Below, one piece after another: positions 6,831 to 14,457 of a DNA stretch of 14,924 nucleotides (position 1 is its first letter; the number at the start of each line of letters is the position of its first letter). This DNA is from JAICIG01 sp035532215. Lineage in GTDB: Bacteria > Planctomycetota > Planctomycetia > Pirellulales > JAICIG01. The DNA lies in contig DATKRK010000179.1 of NCBI GenBank assembly GCA_035532215.1, positions 1 to 14,924 on the forward strand. Reading direction: 5' to 3'. The notes beneath the pieces are model-generated. The model saw only the letters and a program-made list of their open reading frames with translations. It was not told the DNA's origin and made no database searches. The translations under genes and the position numbers were made by a program.

Positions 6831-8366
6831 ATGAGATCCGAGCGTCTGAGGTTAGTCGTTGCTACGATCGCTGCCGGAGCCGTCGTCGCGGCCTGGCAAT
6901 CCAATCCGGGGACGACCTCGCGGTCTGCCATCGCCGAGCAGCCGCCTCAACGGCCGCCCAATCAAGCCGCCGACAAATCCACCGGCCGAGCCGCTCAGCC
7001 CGCCAAGTCCGGCGATGATTCTCGCGCGGCGGAAACACCGATCGGCGCCCGTTGGCGGCCGTCACGCTGGGGTGACGACGACGGGCGGCGTCCGGTCACG
7101 GTTAGCCAGCGTGATGGCAAGACCGATCTTTATTTGTCCGACGTCCCGGAAGCGGCGCAGGCGGAGCCGTCGAATAAGACGGGTTGGCCCTGCTGGCGCG
7201 GCCCAAAAGGCGACAACCAAAGCGACGATTCATGGCCGGCGGTCCGATGGAGCGAAAACGACAACGTCGTCTGGAAATCGCTGATACCGGGGCGCGGCCA
7301 TGCCACCCCTTGCATTTGGGAAGATCGAATCTTCATCGCCACGGCCGATGAGCAAGAACAGGTTCAGATGCTCGTTTGCTACGACCGGCGCACGGGCAAG
7401 CAGCTCTGGCGCAGCGACGTGCATCGCGGCCAGTTCTTACCCAAAAACGAGAAGAACTCTCACGCCTCGGCGACGCCGGCTTGCGACGGCGAACGCATCT
7501 ACGTCCCGTTCATGAACGAGGGCGCCCTCTGGCTCACGGCGGCCGACCTGGCCGGCAAGACGGTTTGGAGGCAGCGAGTGGGCGCCTATTCCCACGCCAA
7601 CGGTTACGCCAGTTCGCCGGTGCTGTTCGAGCGTTTCGTGATCGTGGCCAGCGACAACAAAGCCGACGCCTGTCTCGCGGCCTACGACAGGACAAGCGGC
7701 GAACTGGCCTGGCGCGTCGCGCGAAAGCCGTCGGACAACTCCGGCACGCCGATTGTGGGCAGAGTGGCGGGGCGGCCGCAGTTGCTGCTGCACGGCGCTT
7801 GGTCGGTCGCCAGTTTTGACCCCGCCTCTGGAAAAGAGTTGTGGCACGTCGAGCATCCCACCGAAGTCGCCGCATGCACCATGGCGTTCGACGGGGACTT
7901 GGTTTTCGCCAGCGGCAACGTGCCGGAAAAGGAGACCTTGTGCGTGCGAGCCGATGGCACTGGCGACGTGACCGCCACGCATGTCGTTTGGCGGACCGCT
8001 CAACAGGTGACGTATGTTCCTTCGCCGCTGGCGCACGCGGGCCGGCTCTACGTGATCACCGATTCGGGCGTGGCGCGCTGCTTGGAGGCGACCACGGGCC
8101 GGGAACTGTGGAAGAAGCGACTGCCGGGGACGTTCAGCGCCTCCCCGTTGCTCGTCGGCGACAATATCTATGCCACTTGCGAATCGGGCGCGACCTTCGT
8201 GTTCGAAGCCGCCGACCGCTTCGCGTTGGTCGCACGCAACGAACTCGACGAAGAATGTCTGGCCAGTCCTGTGTTTTGCGACGGACGCTTCTACCTGCGC
8301 ACCGCCACGCACCTTTATTGCATCGGCGGCGTCCGACGATCGTCTCAAGAACCGGCCCTTGAATAG
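6831..8366 (+). CDS. Secreted PQQ-like beta-propeller repeat protein
   Basis: 511-residue protein. Residues 1-25 form a likely export signal: basic residues, then VVATIAAGAVVAAW. A disordered Pro/Ala/Gly-rich stretch follows (about 27-80). The rest is a propeller built of PQQ-like repeats. Clear repeats with the D-x-x-(S/T)-G-(K/E)-x-x-W pattern are LVCYDRRTGKQLWRSDV (181-197), LAAYDRTSGELAWRV (282-296), SFDPASGKELWHV (328-340) and CLEATTGRELWKK (417-429). WPCWRGPKGDNQS (119-131) resembles the WxxxRGPxxxG opening typical of planctomycete members. These proteins are usually periplasmic or exported and rarely bind PQQ; many act as assembly or sensing scaffolds. GGAG (6821-6824) lies six bases before the ATG. 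It is transcribed away from the GntR operon across a shared 108-base regulatory region. No specific function can be assigned. Confidence 0.85.
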   Translation: MRSERLRLVVATIAAGAVVAAWQSNPGTTSRSAIAEQPPQRPPNQAADKSTGRAAQPAKSGDDSRAAETPIGARWRPSRWGDDDGRRPVTVSQRDGKTDLYLSDVPEAAQAEPSNKTGWPCWRGPKGDNQSDDSWPAVRWSENDNVVWKSLIPGRGHATPCIWEDRIFIATADEQEQVQMLVCYDRRTGKQLWRSDVHRGQFLPKNEKNSHASATPACDGERIYVPFMNEGALWLTAADLAGKTVWRQRVGAYSHANGYASSPVLFERFVIVASDNKADACLAAYDRTSGELAWRVARKPSDNSGTPIVGRVAGRPQLLLHGAWSVASFDPASGKELWHVEHPTEVAACTMAFDGDLVFASGNVPEKETLCVRADGTGDVTATHVVWRTAQQVTYVPSPLAHAGRLYVITDSGVARCLEATTGRELWKKRLPGTFSASPLLVGDNIYATCESGATFVFEAADRFALVARNELDEECLASPVFCDGRFYLRTATHLYCIGGVRRSSQEPALE

Positions 8367-8528
8367 AAGATCCTGCCCCTCCCGTGCGGAACGCCCTTCG
8401 AACGTATAGGAATGGCTCGCGACGCGGCGGCGCTCGTATTGACTTCTCCGCGGCGCAGGTTAGCTTGACAGGTGATCGTTGGCATGATCTCAAGGGCGCC
8501 CACAGCACATCACGTTGGAGTCGGCGGC

Positions 8529-10511
8529 ATGTCGAATTCTCGCTTGTCTTGGTCAAGAAGTTCCCTCCGGCGGACGGTTTGGCGGCGGATGGATGCGCTG
8601 GAACCCAGGTTGTTCCTTTCCGGCGCCCCCATGCCAAATGCGGAACCGCTGGCCGCGCTCGCCGCGCCCCAGACGTTAACGAGTTCCGCCCCGCCCTATA
8701 CGCCCAGCCAAATCCAGCAGGCGTACACGTTCAACCAGGTCGGCGCCGATGCGTTGGGCCAGCCCACCGATGGCTCGGGCCAGACGATTGCCATTGTCGA
8801 CGCCTATTACGACAAGACGATCGCCAGCGACGTGGCCGCCTTCGACAGCCAGTTCGGCCTGCCCGCCTTCAACGCGGGCGGACCGACATTCACGCAAAAG
8901 GTCCAGACCTCGCACAACCGCTTGCCCTCGAGCAACTCGGGCTGGTCCATGGAGACGGCCTTGGACGTCGAGTGGGCGCATGCCGTGGCGCCCCAGGCCA
9001 ACATCGTGCTCGTCGAAGCCTACAGCGCCAGTTTGGGCAACTTGTTGTCGGCCGTGCAGACCGCGGCCCAGCAAACCGGCGTGGTGGCGGTCTCCATGAG
9101 CTGGGGCAGCAGCGAATTTTCGTCGGAAAGCTCCTACGACAGCTACTTCACGACGCCCGCGAATCATATCGGAGGCTCGGGGTTGCCGGGCGGAGTCACG
9201 TTCGTGGCCTCGTCGGGAGACACCGGCGGCCAGACGATCTGGCCCGCCGCCTCGCCGAACGTCCTGGCCGTGGGCGGGACTTCGCTCACGCTCAACTCGG
9301 ACAACAGCTACAACTCCGAGACCGGCTGGAGCGGCAGCGGCGGCGGCTACAGTCTCTATGAAAAAGAGCCCAGCTATCAGTCGGCAATCCAAAGCACCGG
9401 CGCGCGCAGCAATCCGGACGTGGCCTATAACGCCGACCCGAATACCGGCGTTTACGTCTATGATGCGGGAACCTGGTACGAAGTCGGCGGAACCAGCGCC
9501 GGCGCTCCGCAATGGGCCGCCTTGGTCGCGCTCGTCGATCAGCAGAAGGCCGCGGGCGGCAAAGGATCGTTGGGCAATACCCAGGTGCAGGACGGCCTCT
9601 ATCAACTGGCGGGAGCGACAGGGACGAGCGCCGACTTCCACGACATCACCAGCGGCACGGCCGGTTCGTTTTCCGCGGGTCCGGGTTACGACCTGGTGAC
9701 GGGGCTGGGCAGCCCGGTGGCCGACGCCGCGATCCCTGCCCTGGTAACGGCCACGACCAACGATCCGGTTCCGACCTCCAGCGGCGGCTCGGGAGGCGGC
9801 GGGGGCCACGGACAACACAAGGGGGGACTACACGCGGACATTTCCGCAGTGGCCGAAGCCGCCAGCCTCGCCAGTGCGACCACTGCCAGCGCGACCACTG
9901 CCAGCGCTGCCTTTTTTTCGTCGGGCCCCGCGACCCCGCAGCTTCCTAACGCAGCGCCGAGCAACTTGCAGCCGGCGGTCGCCTCGGCCGCCCTCTGGAG
10001 CGATACGGCCGCAGACGGCGAGCGGTACTTTCTGTCGGAGGCCGTGCAGGCGTTGGCGGCGTTTCCTTGCTCCTGGGAAGTTTCGCTGGACGATTTGCTG
10101 GATGTGCGCGGAACCGGCGTCAAGCGACTCGCGCCGGCGACGGACGATGCCGCCGTCGGGGTTGCAATTGCTGCGCCTGTCGCTCAGTTTGTCGAAAGCG
10201 CAGCAGCCGTCGAACGGGCGCGCGCGGTCGATGCCTGTCTGAGCGATCCGGCCTGCGGCAACGTGCTTGACGGCGCCGCGGCTGACACGGCGATCCCGAC
10301 AAGTGCGGAGGGAAGCGAGTCTGGCGTACCGCTGATTCGCGGCGCACTATTCCTTGGCGGAATGATGGCCGTGCTCGGCCGGACGCCAGGCGGCCGAAGT
10401 CGGCTGGCGCCCGGAGATCTGCAAGAAGCTACGATATTGCCGACGACCTCCAAGGCATTTTCGATGAAGAGACGCTGGCGAGTCCCAGGCACGCTCAGCG
10501 ATCGTAAATAG
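8529..10511 (+). CDS. S53 (sedolisin-type) serine-carboxyl peptidase with LEPR-XLL N-terminus
   Basis: 660-residue secreted peptidase. The start at 8529 has GGAG eight bases upstream and leads into ALEPRLFLSG (23-32), the LEPR-XLL motif found at the N-terminus of large planctomycete exported proteins. In-frame GTG 8472 and ATG 8484 would only add unlike sequence. The catalytic domain covers about 55-405. Glu142 and Asp146 lie in SMETALDVEW, the oxyanion Asp231 in ASSGDTGG, and the nucleophile Ser323 in GGTSAGAPQWA. FHDIT (370-374) and GPGYDLVTGLGSP (384-396) fit the C-terminal calcium site. The long pro-domain that normally inhibits S53 enzymes is absent; only some 25 residues separate LEPR from the peptidase domain. 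A Gly/Ser-rich linker (417-427) leads to a roughly 230-residue tail of unknown fold, with a hydrophobic stretch at about 601-616 and a basic end. A TTGACA at 8465-8470 lacks a good -10 partner. Confidence 0.88.
   Translation: MSNSRLSWSRSSLRRTVWRRMDALEPRLFLSGAPMPNAEPLAALAAPQTLTSSAPPYTPSQIQQAYTFNQVGADALGQPTDGSGQTIAIVDAYYDKTIASDVAAFDSQFGLPAFNAGGPTFTQKVQTSHNRLPSSNSGWSMETALDVEWAHAVAPQANIVLVEAYSASLGNLLSAVQTAAQQTGVVAVSMSWGSSEFSSESSYDSYFTTPANHIGGSGLPGGVTFVASSGDTGGQTIWPAASPNVLAVGGTSLTLNSDNSYNSETGWSGSGGGYSLYEKEPSYQSAIQSTGARSNPDVAYNADPNTGVYVYDAGTWYEVGGTSAGAPQWAALVALVDQQKAAGGKGSLGNTQVQDGLYQLAGATGTSADFHDITSGTAGSFSAGPGYDLVTGLGSPVADAAIPALVTATTNDPVPTSSGGSGGGGGHGQHKGGLHADISAVAEAASLASATTASATTASAAFFSSGPATPQLPNAAPSNLQPAVASAALWSDTAADGERYFLSEAVQALAAFPCSWEVSLDDLLDVRGTGVKRLAPATDDAAVGVAIAAPVAQFVESAAAVERARAVDACLSDPACGNVLDGAAADTAIPTSAEGSESGVPLIRGALFLGGMMAVLGRTPGGRSRLAPGDLQEATILPTTSKAFSMKRRWRVPGTLSDRK
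9876..9905 (+). repeat. Two tandem 15-base repeats inside the peptidase tail
   Basis: GCGACCACTGCCAGC occurs twice head to tail and encodes two ATTAS units in the low-complexity linker. A run of seven T (9912-9918) follows shortly, unusual in this GC-rich gene. The repeats are likely to vary in number between strains. Confidence 0.75.
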
Positions 10512-10616
10512 AGGTAGCGTCGCGCCCGATTTCTTCGGTTCCATCCTTGTCGACTTGCCTCGGTCGATGCCGGCTCCACATCTTGTTCGATCGAAATCCC
10601 GCCGAAAGGGCGCAGG

Positions 10617-11603
10617 TCAGTCGCCAATCCAGCCGCGGCGTGCGTGTTCGAGGAAGACTTCCAGCGACTTTCGCACGGCTTCATCGAGCGGGGTGTGCGG
10701 CACATTGGGAAATGCCTTGACGAACGGTTCGTACTCGAGGTCGCAGATGAACGGGACGTCTTCATTGCCAACCGTGATTCGAAATCGCTCGCCAAGTCCC
10801 ATGCCAGCCGCAACCCGCCGCATGCTTGCGACAATCTCGTCGGTCGTCAGCGTCAAGCTGGGGAGCGTGAACGCGCCGTAGCCGTCGAACGGTTCGAGAA
10901 CGGCAGTCCCGATGGCGCCGCCGACATCGGGTGCAAACAGGTAATCCTGCCGCGAGCGAAAAGGAATCTCGAAAGCTCGCCCCAGTGCGACATGCTTCAT
11001 GGCCGTCGTTGGGCTCGAGGTCAGGCCGGCGTCGCGACCTGGGCCGTAGAGCACTCCGGGACGCAAGCTGAGCGTCGCAACCCCCGTCTCCTCGCAGAAG
11101 ATTCTCGAGATGTGCTCGCCGGCCAATTTCCAGGCGCCGTAGAGATTCGCCGGGTTGGGCTCGACGAGCATCGGAACGCGGCCTTCCGGGTACGTCGCTC
11201 GCGGGCCGTAAACTGCGATCGAACTGGCAAAGATGAATCGCTCCAACTTCAATCCGCTGGCCTTCATCGCCTCGATGACGTTCAATGTGCCGGCGACATT
11301 GATTTGCAGGCCGAGGTTCCGGCGAGCGTTGCAGTCGGGCGTCTGCAGTGCGGCCAGGTGGACGACGTGCGTGACCTGATGCTCCGAGAGGATCTCCTGC
11401 ATCGCTTTCTGATCGGTTACGTCCGCTCTTACGACGGCGAGACGCTCGCGATTGCCGTCGTGAAAGACCCGTTCAGTGCGTTGCTCGCTGACGCTTCGAC
11501 TGCAAACGACGACCGAAGCGTCTGAATTCCTCAAGAGCCACTTTGACGTTTCGGCGCCGATACAACCGTAGCCGCCCGTCACGAGAACGGTTTGCCGATT
11601 CAT
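10617..11603 (-). CDS. NAD(P)-dependent epimerase/dehydratase (extended SDR)
   Basis: 328-residue extended short-chain dehydrogenase/reductase. The cofactor loop is TGGYGCIG (9-16, GxxGxxG), HLAALQ (82-87) follows the fourth strand, the catalytic Ser is in FASSIAVYG (125-133), and Tyr155/Lys159 form YGAWK. RPGVLYGPGRD (181-191) is the usual NDP-sugar/substrate loop. The family includes UDP-glucose 4-epimerase, dTDP-sugar dehydratases and dehydrogenases of sugar acids. This protein has no feature that picks one. It is cytoplasmic with no signal peptide. It converges on the peptidase gene with about 105 bases between them and appears to be monocistronic. No strong ribosome binding site is seen before the ATG. 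Its relation to the keto acid operon is unclear. Confidence 0.85.
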   Translation of the reverse strand: MNRQTVLVTGGYGCIGAETSKWLLRNSDASVVVCSRSVSEQRTERVFHDGNRERLAVVRADVTDQKAMQEILSEHQVTHVVHLAALQTPDCNARRNLGLQINVAGTLNVIEAMKASGLKLERFIFASSIAVYGPRATYPEGRVPMLVEPNPANLYGAWKLAGEHISRIFCEETGVATLSLRPGVLYGPGRDAGLTSSPTTAMKHVALGRAFEIPFRSRQDYLFAPDVGGAIGTAVLEPFDGYGAFTLPSLTLTTDEIVASMRRVAAGMGLGERFRITVGNEDVPFICDLEYEPFVKAFPNVPHTPLDEAVRKSLEVFLEHARRGWIGD

Positions 11604-12018
11604 TTCGAAGTCGCTTGAAAAGGACGTTGGGGTCGAATTTGACGCAATCGAGCGGATGGCTGCTCAGCCTGGGACCTCATCCCTGGCCTGGGGCAATTGC
11701 ACCACGCTACCACGAAGAGCTGGCTCTTGGAACGGCGACCTCGCCGGCGAGAACGGCTGCATGGCGGATTTGCCGGTGAGTTGCGCCAGCCGTCGGCAAG
11801 TCGAATTCATCCTCGCCAAACGGCCATGCGCTCTGGCCCGCCTCAGTGGCGGCACTGGGAGTTTCGATGCACGGTTGCTGGCTCCGAGTTGGGTTAGTAC
11901 AATTCTGGGCCACGGCGATAGTTCTGATCGGAAACCAGGGCGCATTGAGTGCCGGACTTTGACGCCAAGTCGAATCCAACCGCCATAACTGCTTGCCAGC
12001 CAAGAGATAGCAGATCTT
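11604..12018. other. Intergenic region between the epimerase and tRNA-Arg
   Basis: These 415 bases hold no credible gene; the frames in it have low-quality, Arg/Pro/Ser-rich translations and no recognisable motif. It must contain the epimerase promoter on the minus strand, which I could not identify, and the tRNA promoter near its right end. I see no repeat, hairpin or remnant that I can name. Confidence 0.5.
11959..11989 (+). promoter_or_regulatory. Possible promoter of tRNA-Arg
   Basis: TTGACG (11959-11964) is followed by CATAAC (11984-11989) at a rather long spacing of 19 bases. It ends about 30 bases before the mature tRNA 5' end. The match is suggestive only. Confidence 0.3.
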
Positions 12019-12092
12019 GTCCCCGTAGCTCAATTGGATAGAGCGTCGGCCTCCGGAGCCGAAGGTTACAGGTTCGAGCCCTGTCGGGGATA
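12019..12092 (+). tRNA. tRNA-Arg (anticodon CCG)
   Basis: The 74 bases fold into a standard cloverleaf. The acceptor stem pairs GTCCCCG with CGGGGAT (first pair G-U), with A as discriminator. The D arm is GCTC/GAGC and the anticodon stem TCGGC/GCCGA. The anticodon loop CTCCGGA gives anticodon CCG for the codon CGG. The variable loop is AGGTT, and the T arm is ACAGG-TTCGAGC-CCTGT. The CCA is not encoded. A tyrosine recombinase gene starts 134 bases downstream in the same direction, so the 3' half of this tRNA is the likely attachment site. Confidence 0.95.
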
Positions 12093-12097
12093 ATGAC

Positions 12098-12114
12098 TTA
12101 CGACGAGTTCGTAA
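12098..12114. repeat. Inverted repeat TTACGA-CGAGT-TCGTAA beside the tRNA
   Basis: A perfect 6-5-6 inverted repeat begins five bases after the tRNA 3' end. No U tract follows it, so it is a poor terminator. Its place between a tRNA attachment site and the integrase fits a recombinase core-type or accessory binding site (inference). Confidence 0.5.
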
Positions 12115-12118
12115 ACGC

Positions 12119-12141
12119 GGTACAGAATTCGGGTACAGAAT
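12119..12141. repeat. Direct repeat GGTACAGAAT x2
   Basis: GGTACAGAAT occurs at 12119-12128 and 12132-12141, 13 bases apart, between the tRNA and the integrase. Short direct repeats in this position are typical arm-type sites bound by the N-terminal domain of tyrosine integrases; that role is inferred. Confidence 0.5.
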
Positions 12142-12144
12142 AAA

Positions 12145-12174
12145 GCCCCCGGTCGGCAGCCACCGACCGAGGGC
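12145..12174 (+). terminator. Strong GC-rich hairpin ahead of the integrase
   Basis: Arms GCCCCCGGTCGG and CCGACCGAGGGC pair over 12 positions with one mismatch around a six-base loop. It follows the repeated GGTACAGAAT and precedes the integrase start by 51 bases. The tail is CGCAAACC, not a U run, so it may be a leader attenuator or a recombination-site structure and not a classical terminator for the tRNA transcript. Confidence 0.4.
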
Positions 12175-12225
12175 CGCAAACCTCTCGGCTTGCTGGGTGA
12201 TTCACTCAAGCTGGAGGGTTTTGCT

Positions 12226-13395
12226 ATGGCTCGTACCCCAAAGCCCTGGTACTGGCAGGAGCGAGGCTCCTGGTACGTCACCATCCGGGGCGTCCGCCAC
12301 AATCTGGGCTCTGATCGCACACAGGCGCACCAGGCATTTCATGCGCTGATGAGCAAGCCCGCGCCGAAGCCGGCTGCGAGGGCTGACTATGTTGCGGCCG
12401 TTGTTGATCGTTTCCTCGACTGGGTCGAGAAGAACCGGGCGCCGGACACCTACGTCTGGTATCAGAGCCGGCTGCAACTGTTCGTCACCCGTTACCCCGA
12501 CCTGACTGTCGAGGAGTTGCGGCCGATCCACGTGCAGGAATGGATCGACAGCTTCGACGGCTCGCCCGGCACGAAACGCAACTACGCGCGGACGATCCAG
12601 CGGGCCATGCGATGGGCGGCGCAGATGGGCTGCATCGACGCCAACCCGATCGCCGATTTCCGCAAGCCCAAGGGCGGGACGCGGTCGACCGTGCTCAGCC
12701 GCGAGGAGTTCGATGAACTGCTCTCGCTGACGCGCAGCGACGAGTTCCGAGAGCTGCTGACGTTTGCCTGGGAGACGGGGGCGCGTGCGGCAGAGTGCCT
12801 GGCCGTGGAGCGGCGCCACGTCGATCTCGAGGGGAGCCGGATCGTTTTCCCGGTGGAAGAGGAGAAGATGGAGCGGGCGCCGCGGATCATCTACCTCAAC
12901 GAAGCGGCAATGGCGGTCATCAGTAAGCTCTGCCTGCGGCATCCCAAGGGGACGCTCTTCCGCAACAACAACGGCGCCCCGTGGACGACGGACGCCGTGA
13001 ACTGCGCGTTCGTCGCGGTGCGCAACCGCCTCGGCCGGCTGCGTCTCAAGACCGAGGAAGCGGTGCTGAAAGAAGAGGAAATCCGAACCTGCCTCGCAGG
13101 GCTGAAACCCACCCGCACGGTCAAGGGCAGGCTGGTTCAAAAGAGCGAGGCCGAGCTGCGGCAAGAGGCGCGGCGGAAGCTCTGGAACCGCAAATCCGCA
13201 GAGTACGCCCCGAAATACTGCCTCACGGTGCTTCGGCACTCGTGGTGCCATCACGCGCTGCGGCGCGGGCTCGATGCGTTGACGGTCTCGGTGCTGATGG
13301 GCCATGCCGACTGTTCGATGGTGGCCAAGGTCTATTCGCACCTCAGCCACGCCCCCGATTACCTGCGCGAGGCAGTCCGCAAGGCGACGGCGTGA
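12226..13395 (+). CDS. Tyrosine recombinase (phage-type site-specific integrase)
   Basis: 389-residue integrase that would insert or excise the accessory element at the adjacent tRNA-Arg. I chose the ATG at 12226 because GGAGGG lies seven bases before it; the in-frame TTG at 12190 has no such support. Residues 1-45 (WYWQERGSWYVTIRGVRHNLG) look like an arm-binding domain. Residues 53-137 are the SAM-like core-binding domain, and the catalytic domain runs from about 157. Catalytic residues are Arg187 (TGARAAE), Lys214 as the likely beta-hairpin lysine, Arg337 (TVLRHSW), His360 (MGHAD) and the nucleophile Tyr370 (VYSHL). The first residue of the HxxR motif is Thr334 in place of His. A charged insert (about 272-325) separates Lys from the RHSW block. 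It converges on the small helix-turn-helix gene. Confidence 0.92.
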   Translation: MARTPKPWYWQERGSWYVTIRGVRHNLGSDRTQAHQAFHALMSKPAPKPAARADYVAAVVDRFLDWVEKNRAPDTYVWYQSRLQLFVTRYPDLTVEELRPIHVQEWIDSFDGSPGTKRNYARTIQRAMRWAAQMGCIDANPIADFRKPKGGTRSTVLSREEFDELLSLTRSDEFRELLTFAWETGARAAECLAVERRHVDLEGSRIVFPVEEEKMERAPRIIYLNEAAMAVISKLCLRHPKGTLFRNNNGAPWTTDAVNCAFVAVRNRLGRLRLKTEEAVLKEEEIRTCLAGLKPTRTVKGRLVQKSEAELRQEARRKLWNRKSAEYAPKYCLTVLRHSWCHHALRRGLDALTVSVLMGHADCSMVAKVYSHLSHAPDYLREAVRKATA

Positions 13396-13473
13396 GGGAT
13401 GTTGTCCAATGCGGCGGGCGGCCGCGTCGCAGCCGCATGTCCGCAGCATAGCGCAGGGGAGGGGGAAGCACCT

Positions 13474-13707
13474 TCAAAGCCTGACGTGCTTGAGGCGGGG
13501 GCGGGGGCGGGCAGGGCGCGATTCGCGAGGTCGCGGCTCCGCCCGCTCCTGCTTTGCTCTTTCGAGATAGTCGGCGAGTTGCTCCTCGCTTACCCGGATG
13601 GCGCCGTCGAGCCGATAGTGCGGCAACCGGTTTCGTTCGATGAGCTGGTAAACCTTCGACGCTGAAAGATTAAGCCGCTTCGCTACCTCGCTCACCTTGA
13701 GCAACAT
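13474..13707 (-). CDS. Small excisionase-like helix-turn-helix protein
   Basis: 77-residue DNA-binding protein. VSEVAKRLNLSASKVYQLIERNRLPHYRL (helix-turn-helix at about 5-25, wing to 46) is the typical HTH_17/excisionase-family pattern, followed by RVSEEQLADYLERA. The tail (50-77) is rich in Arg and Pro. I chose the ATG at 13707 because the domain begins right after it; a TTG at 13752 is open but adds unrelated sequence. It faces the integrase gene across 78 bases. It is a candidate recombination directionality factor or cassette regulator, inferred only from size, fold and neighbourhood. The ribosome binding site is weak. Confidence 0.72.
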   Translation of the reverse strand: MLLKVSEVAKRLNLSASKVYQLIERNRLPHYRLDGAIRVSEEQLADYLERAKQERAEPRPRESRPARPRPRLKHVRL

Positions 13708-13742
13708 GAGGGTGCATCCCGTTCCGATTTCCCCTGCCAGTG

Positions 13743-13774
13743 CGTCATGCAAAACACATCGCGGAACGTCATGC
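13743..13774. repeat. Direct repeat CGTCATGC x2 upstream of the excisionase-like gene
   Basis: CGTCATGC occurs at 13743-13750 and 13767-13774, 24 bases apart, in the short gap between the two helix-turn-helix genes. It may be a binding site for one of them. Eight-base repeats can also occur by chance. Confidence 0.3.
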
Positions 13775-13783
13775 CCGCAAACG

Positions 13784-14089
13784 CTATTTCGCCCGCGTTA
13801 ACTCCGCAGGCGTCGCCGGCAGCAGGCCATGCTGCTGATAACGCAACAATTCCCGGCGGGAGATGGCCCACGCACGATGCGGCGCCCGGCCGGATTGCCG
13901 TTTGACTGCGCCCAAACGCCCGAGCCGGCAATGCTCGCGTATGGTAAGTTCCGAGAGGCCGACCGCCCTGGCGAATTCCTCCGTGGTGTACCACTCGCGG
14001 GCCGGTTCACGCTGAAGCAGTGCGGCAATCGCGGCCTGAAACGCCGCCAGCCTGGACTCGATCCGCTCCAGCCGTTCGTCGATCGTCAT
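13784..14089 (-). CDS. Helix-turn-helix protein with N-terminal coiled coil
   Basis: 101-residue protein. Residues 1-26 (MTIDERLERIESRLAAFQAA and following) form an amphipathic helix with heptad-like hydrophobic spacing, suggesting dimerisation. Residues 33-83 form a MerR/excisionase-like winged helix: WYTTEEFARAVGLSELTIREHCRLGRLGA is split by the turn at VGLS, followed by WAISRRELLRY. It is probably DNA-binding and cytoplasmic. Its ATG overlaps the stop of the upstream gene by four bases (ATGA), so the two are translationally coupled. It may regulate the cassette or assist recombination; no precise role is known to me. Confidence 0.72.
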   Translation of the reverse strand: MTIDERLERIESRLAAFQAAIAALLQREPAREWYTTEEFARAVGLSELTIREHCRLGRLGAVKRQSGRAPHRAWAISRRELLRYQQHGLLPATPAELTRAK

Positions 14090-14427
14090 CGCTGCTCCCG
14101 CATGACGAACGTGATAAATCGATGTGGGTTATTGGGAGCCTTAAAAACGAGTTCCGTCAGCTTCTCGCCGTTTCCCCGCGCTTCGTCGAGCTGCCCGGCG
14201 GAAAAATCGCCCTCCCAGAACGGATAGGCCAGCGCCTCGAAATGCCACTCGGTTTCGATCCCAAAGGCGAGCATCGCCTCCCGGCTCGGGCAGCCGTCCT
14301 CCAGGATCGCGGCAATCAGATTGCGCGTCAGCGGGTGCAGCGCGCTGCTGTATTCAACATTCACGGCCAAATCTCCGATTCCCACACGCCACGTCTTCCG
14401 TGGCGCAGCAGGCAAGGTGGATAACAC
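14086..14427 (-). CDS. Hypothetical protein, 113 residues
   Basis: I do not recognise this protein. It is acidic, soluble and without signal peptide or membrane segment. Notable stretches are HPLTRNLIAAILEDG, FGIETEWHFEALAYPFWEGDF and NPHRFITFVMREQR. The GTG at 14427 is the best start: AAAGG lies just upstream and the next ATG is at residue 52. It lies 30 bases after the ParB-like stop and overlaps the next gene by four bases, so it belongs to the same transcription unit. Its coherent, non-repetitive composition and the coupled downstream gene support it as real. Confidence 0.62.
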   Translation of the reverse strand: MLSTLPAAPRKTWRVGIGDLAVNVEYSSALHPLTRNLIAAILEDGCPSREAMLAFGIETEWHFEALAYPFWEGDFSAGQLDEARGNGEKLTELVFKAPNNPHRFITFVMREQR

Positions 14428-14457
14428 CGCAGCCTTTCGCCCGGCGGCGCCTTCAAC

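Noticed and set aside
7437..8348. 303-codon minus-strand frame opposite the PQQ-like gene
   Set aside because: No domain; it lies fully inside a gene with clear repeats on the other strand.
8676..9818. 380-codon minus-strand frame opposite the peptidase gene
   Set aside because: Composition is Arg/Gly/Val-rich with no motif, and the S53 catalytic residues lie on the other strand.
13411..13445. GC-rich TGCGGC/GCCGCA pairing between integrase and HTH gene as a bidirectional terminator
   Set aside because: The loop is about 16 bases with no U tract on either strand; this is expected by chance at this GC content.
12202..13449. 415-codon open frame on the minus strand opposite the integrase
   Set aside because: It is an antisense shadow of a well-supported tyrosine recombinase; the translation has no domain.
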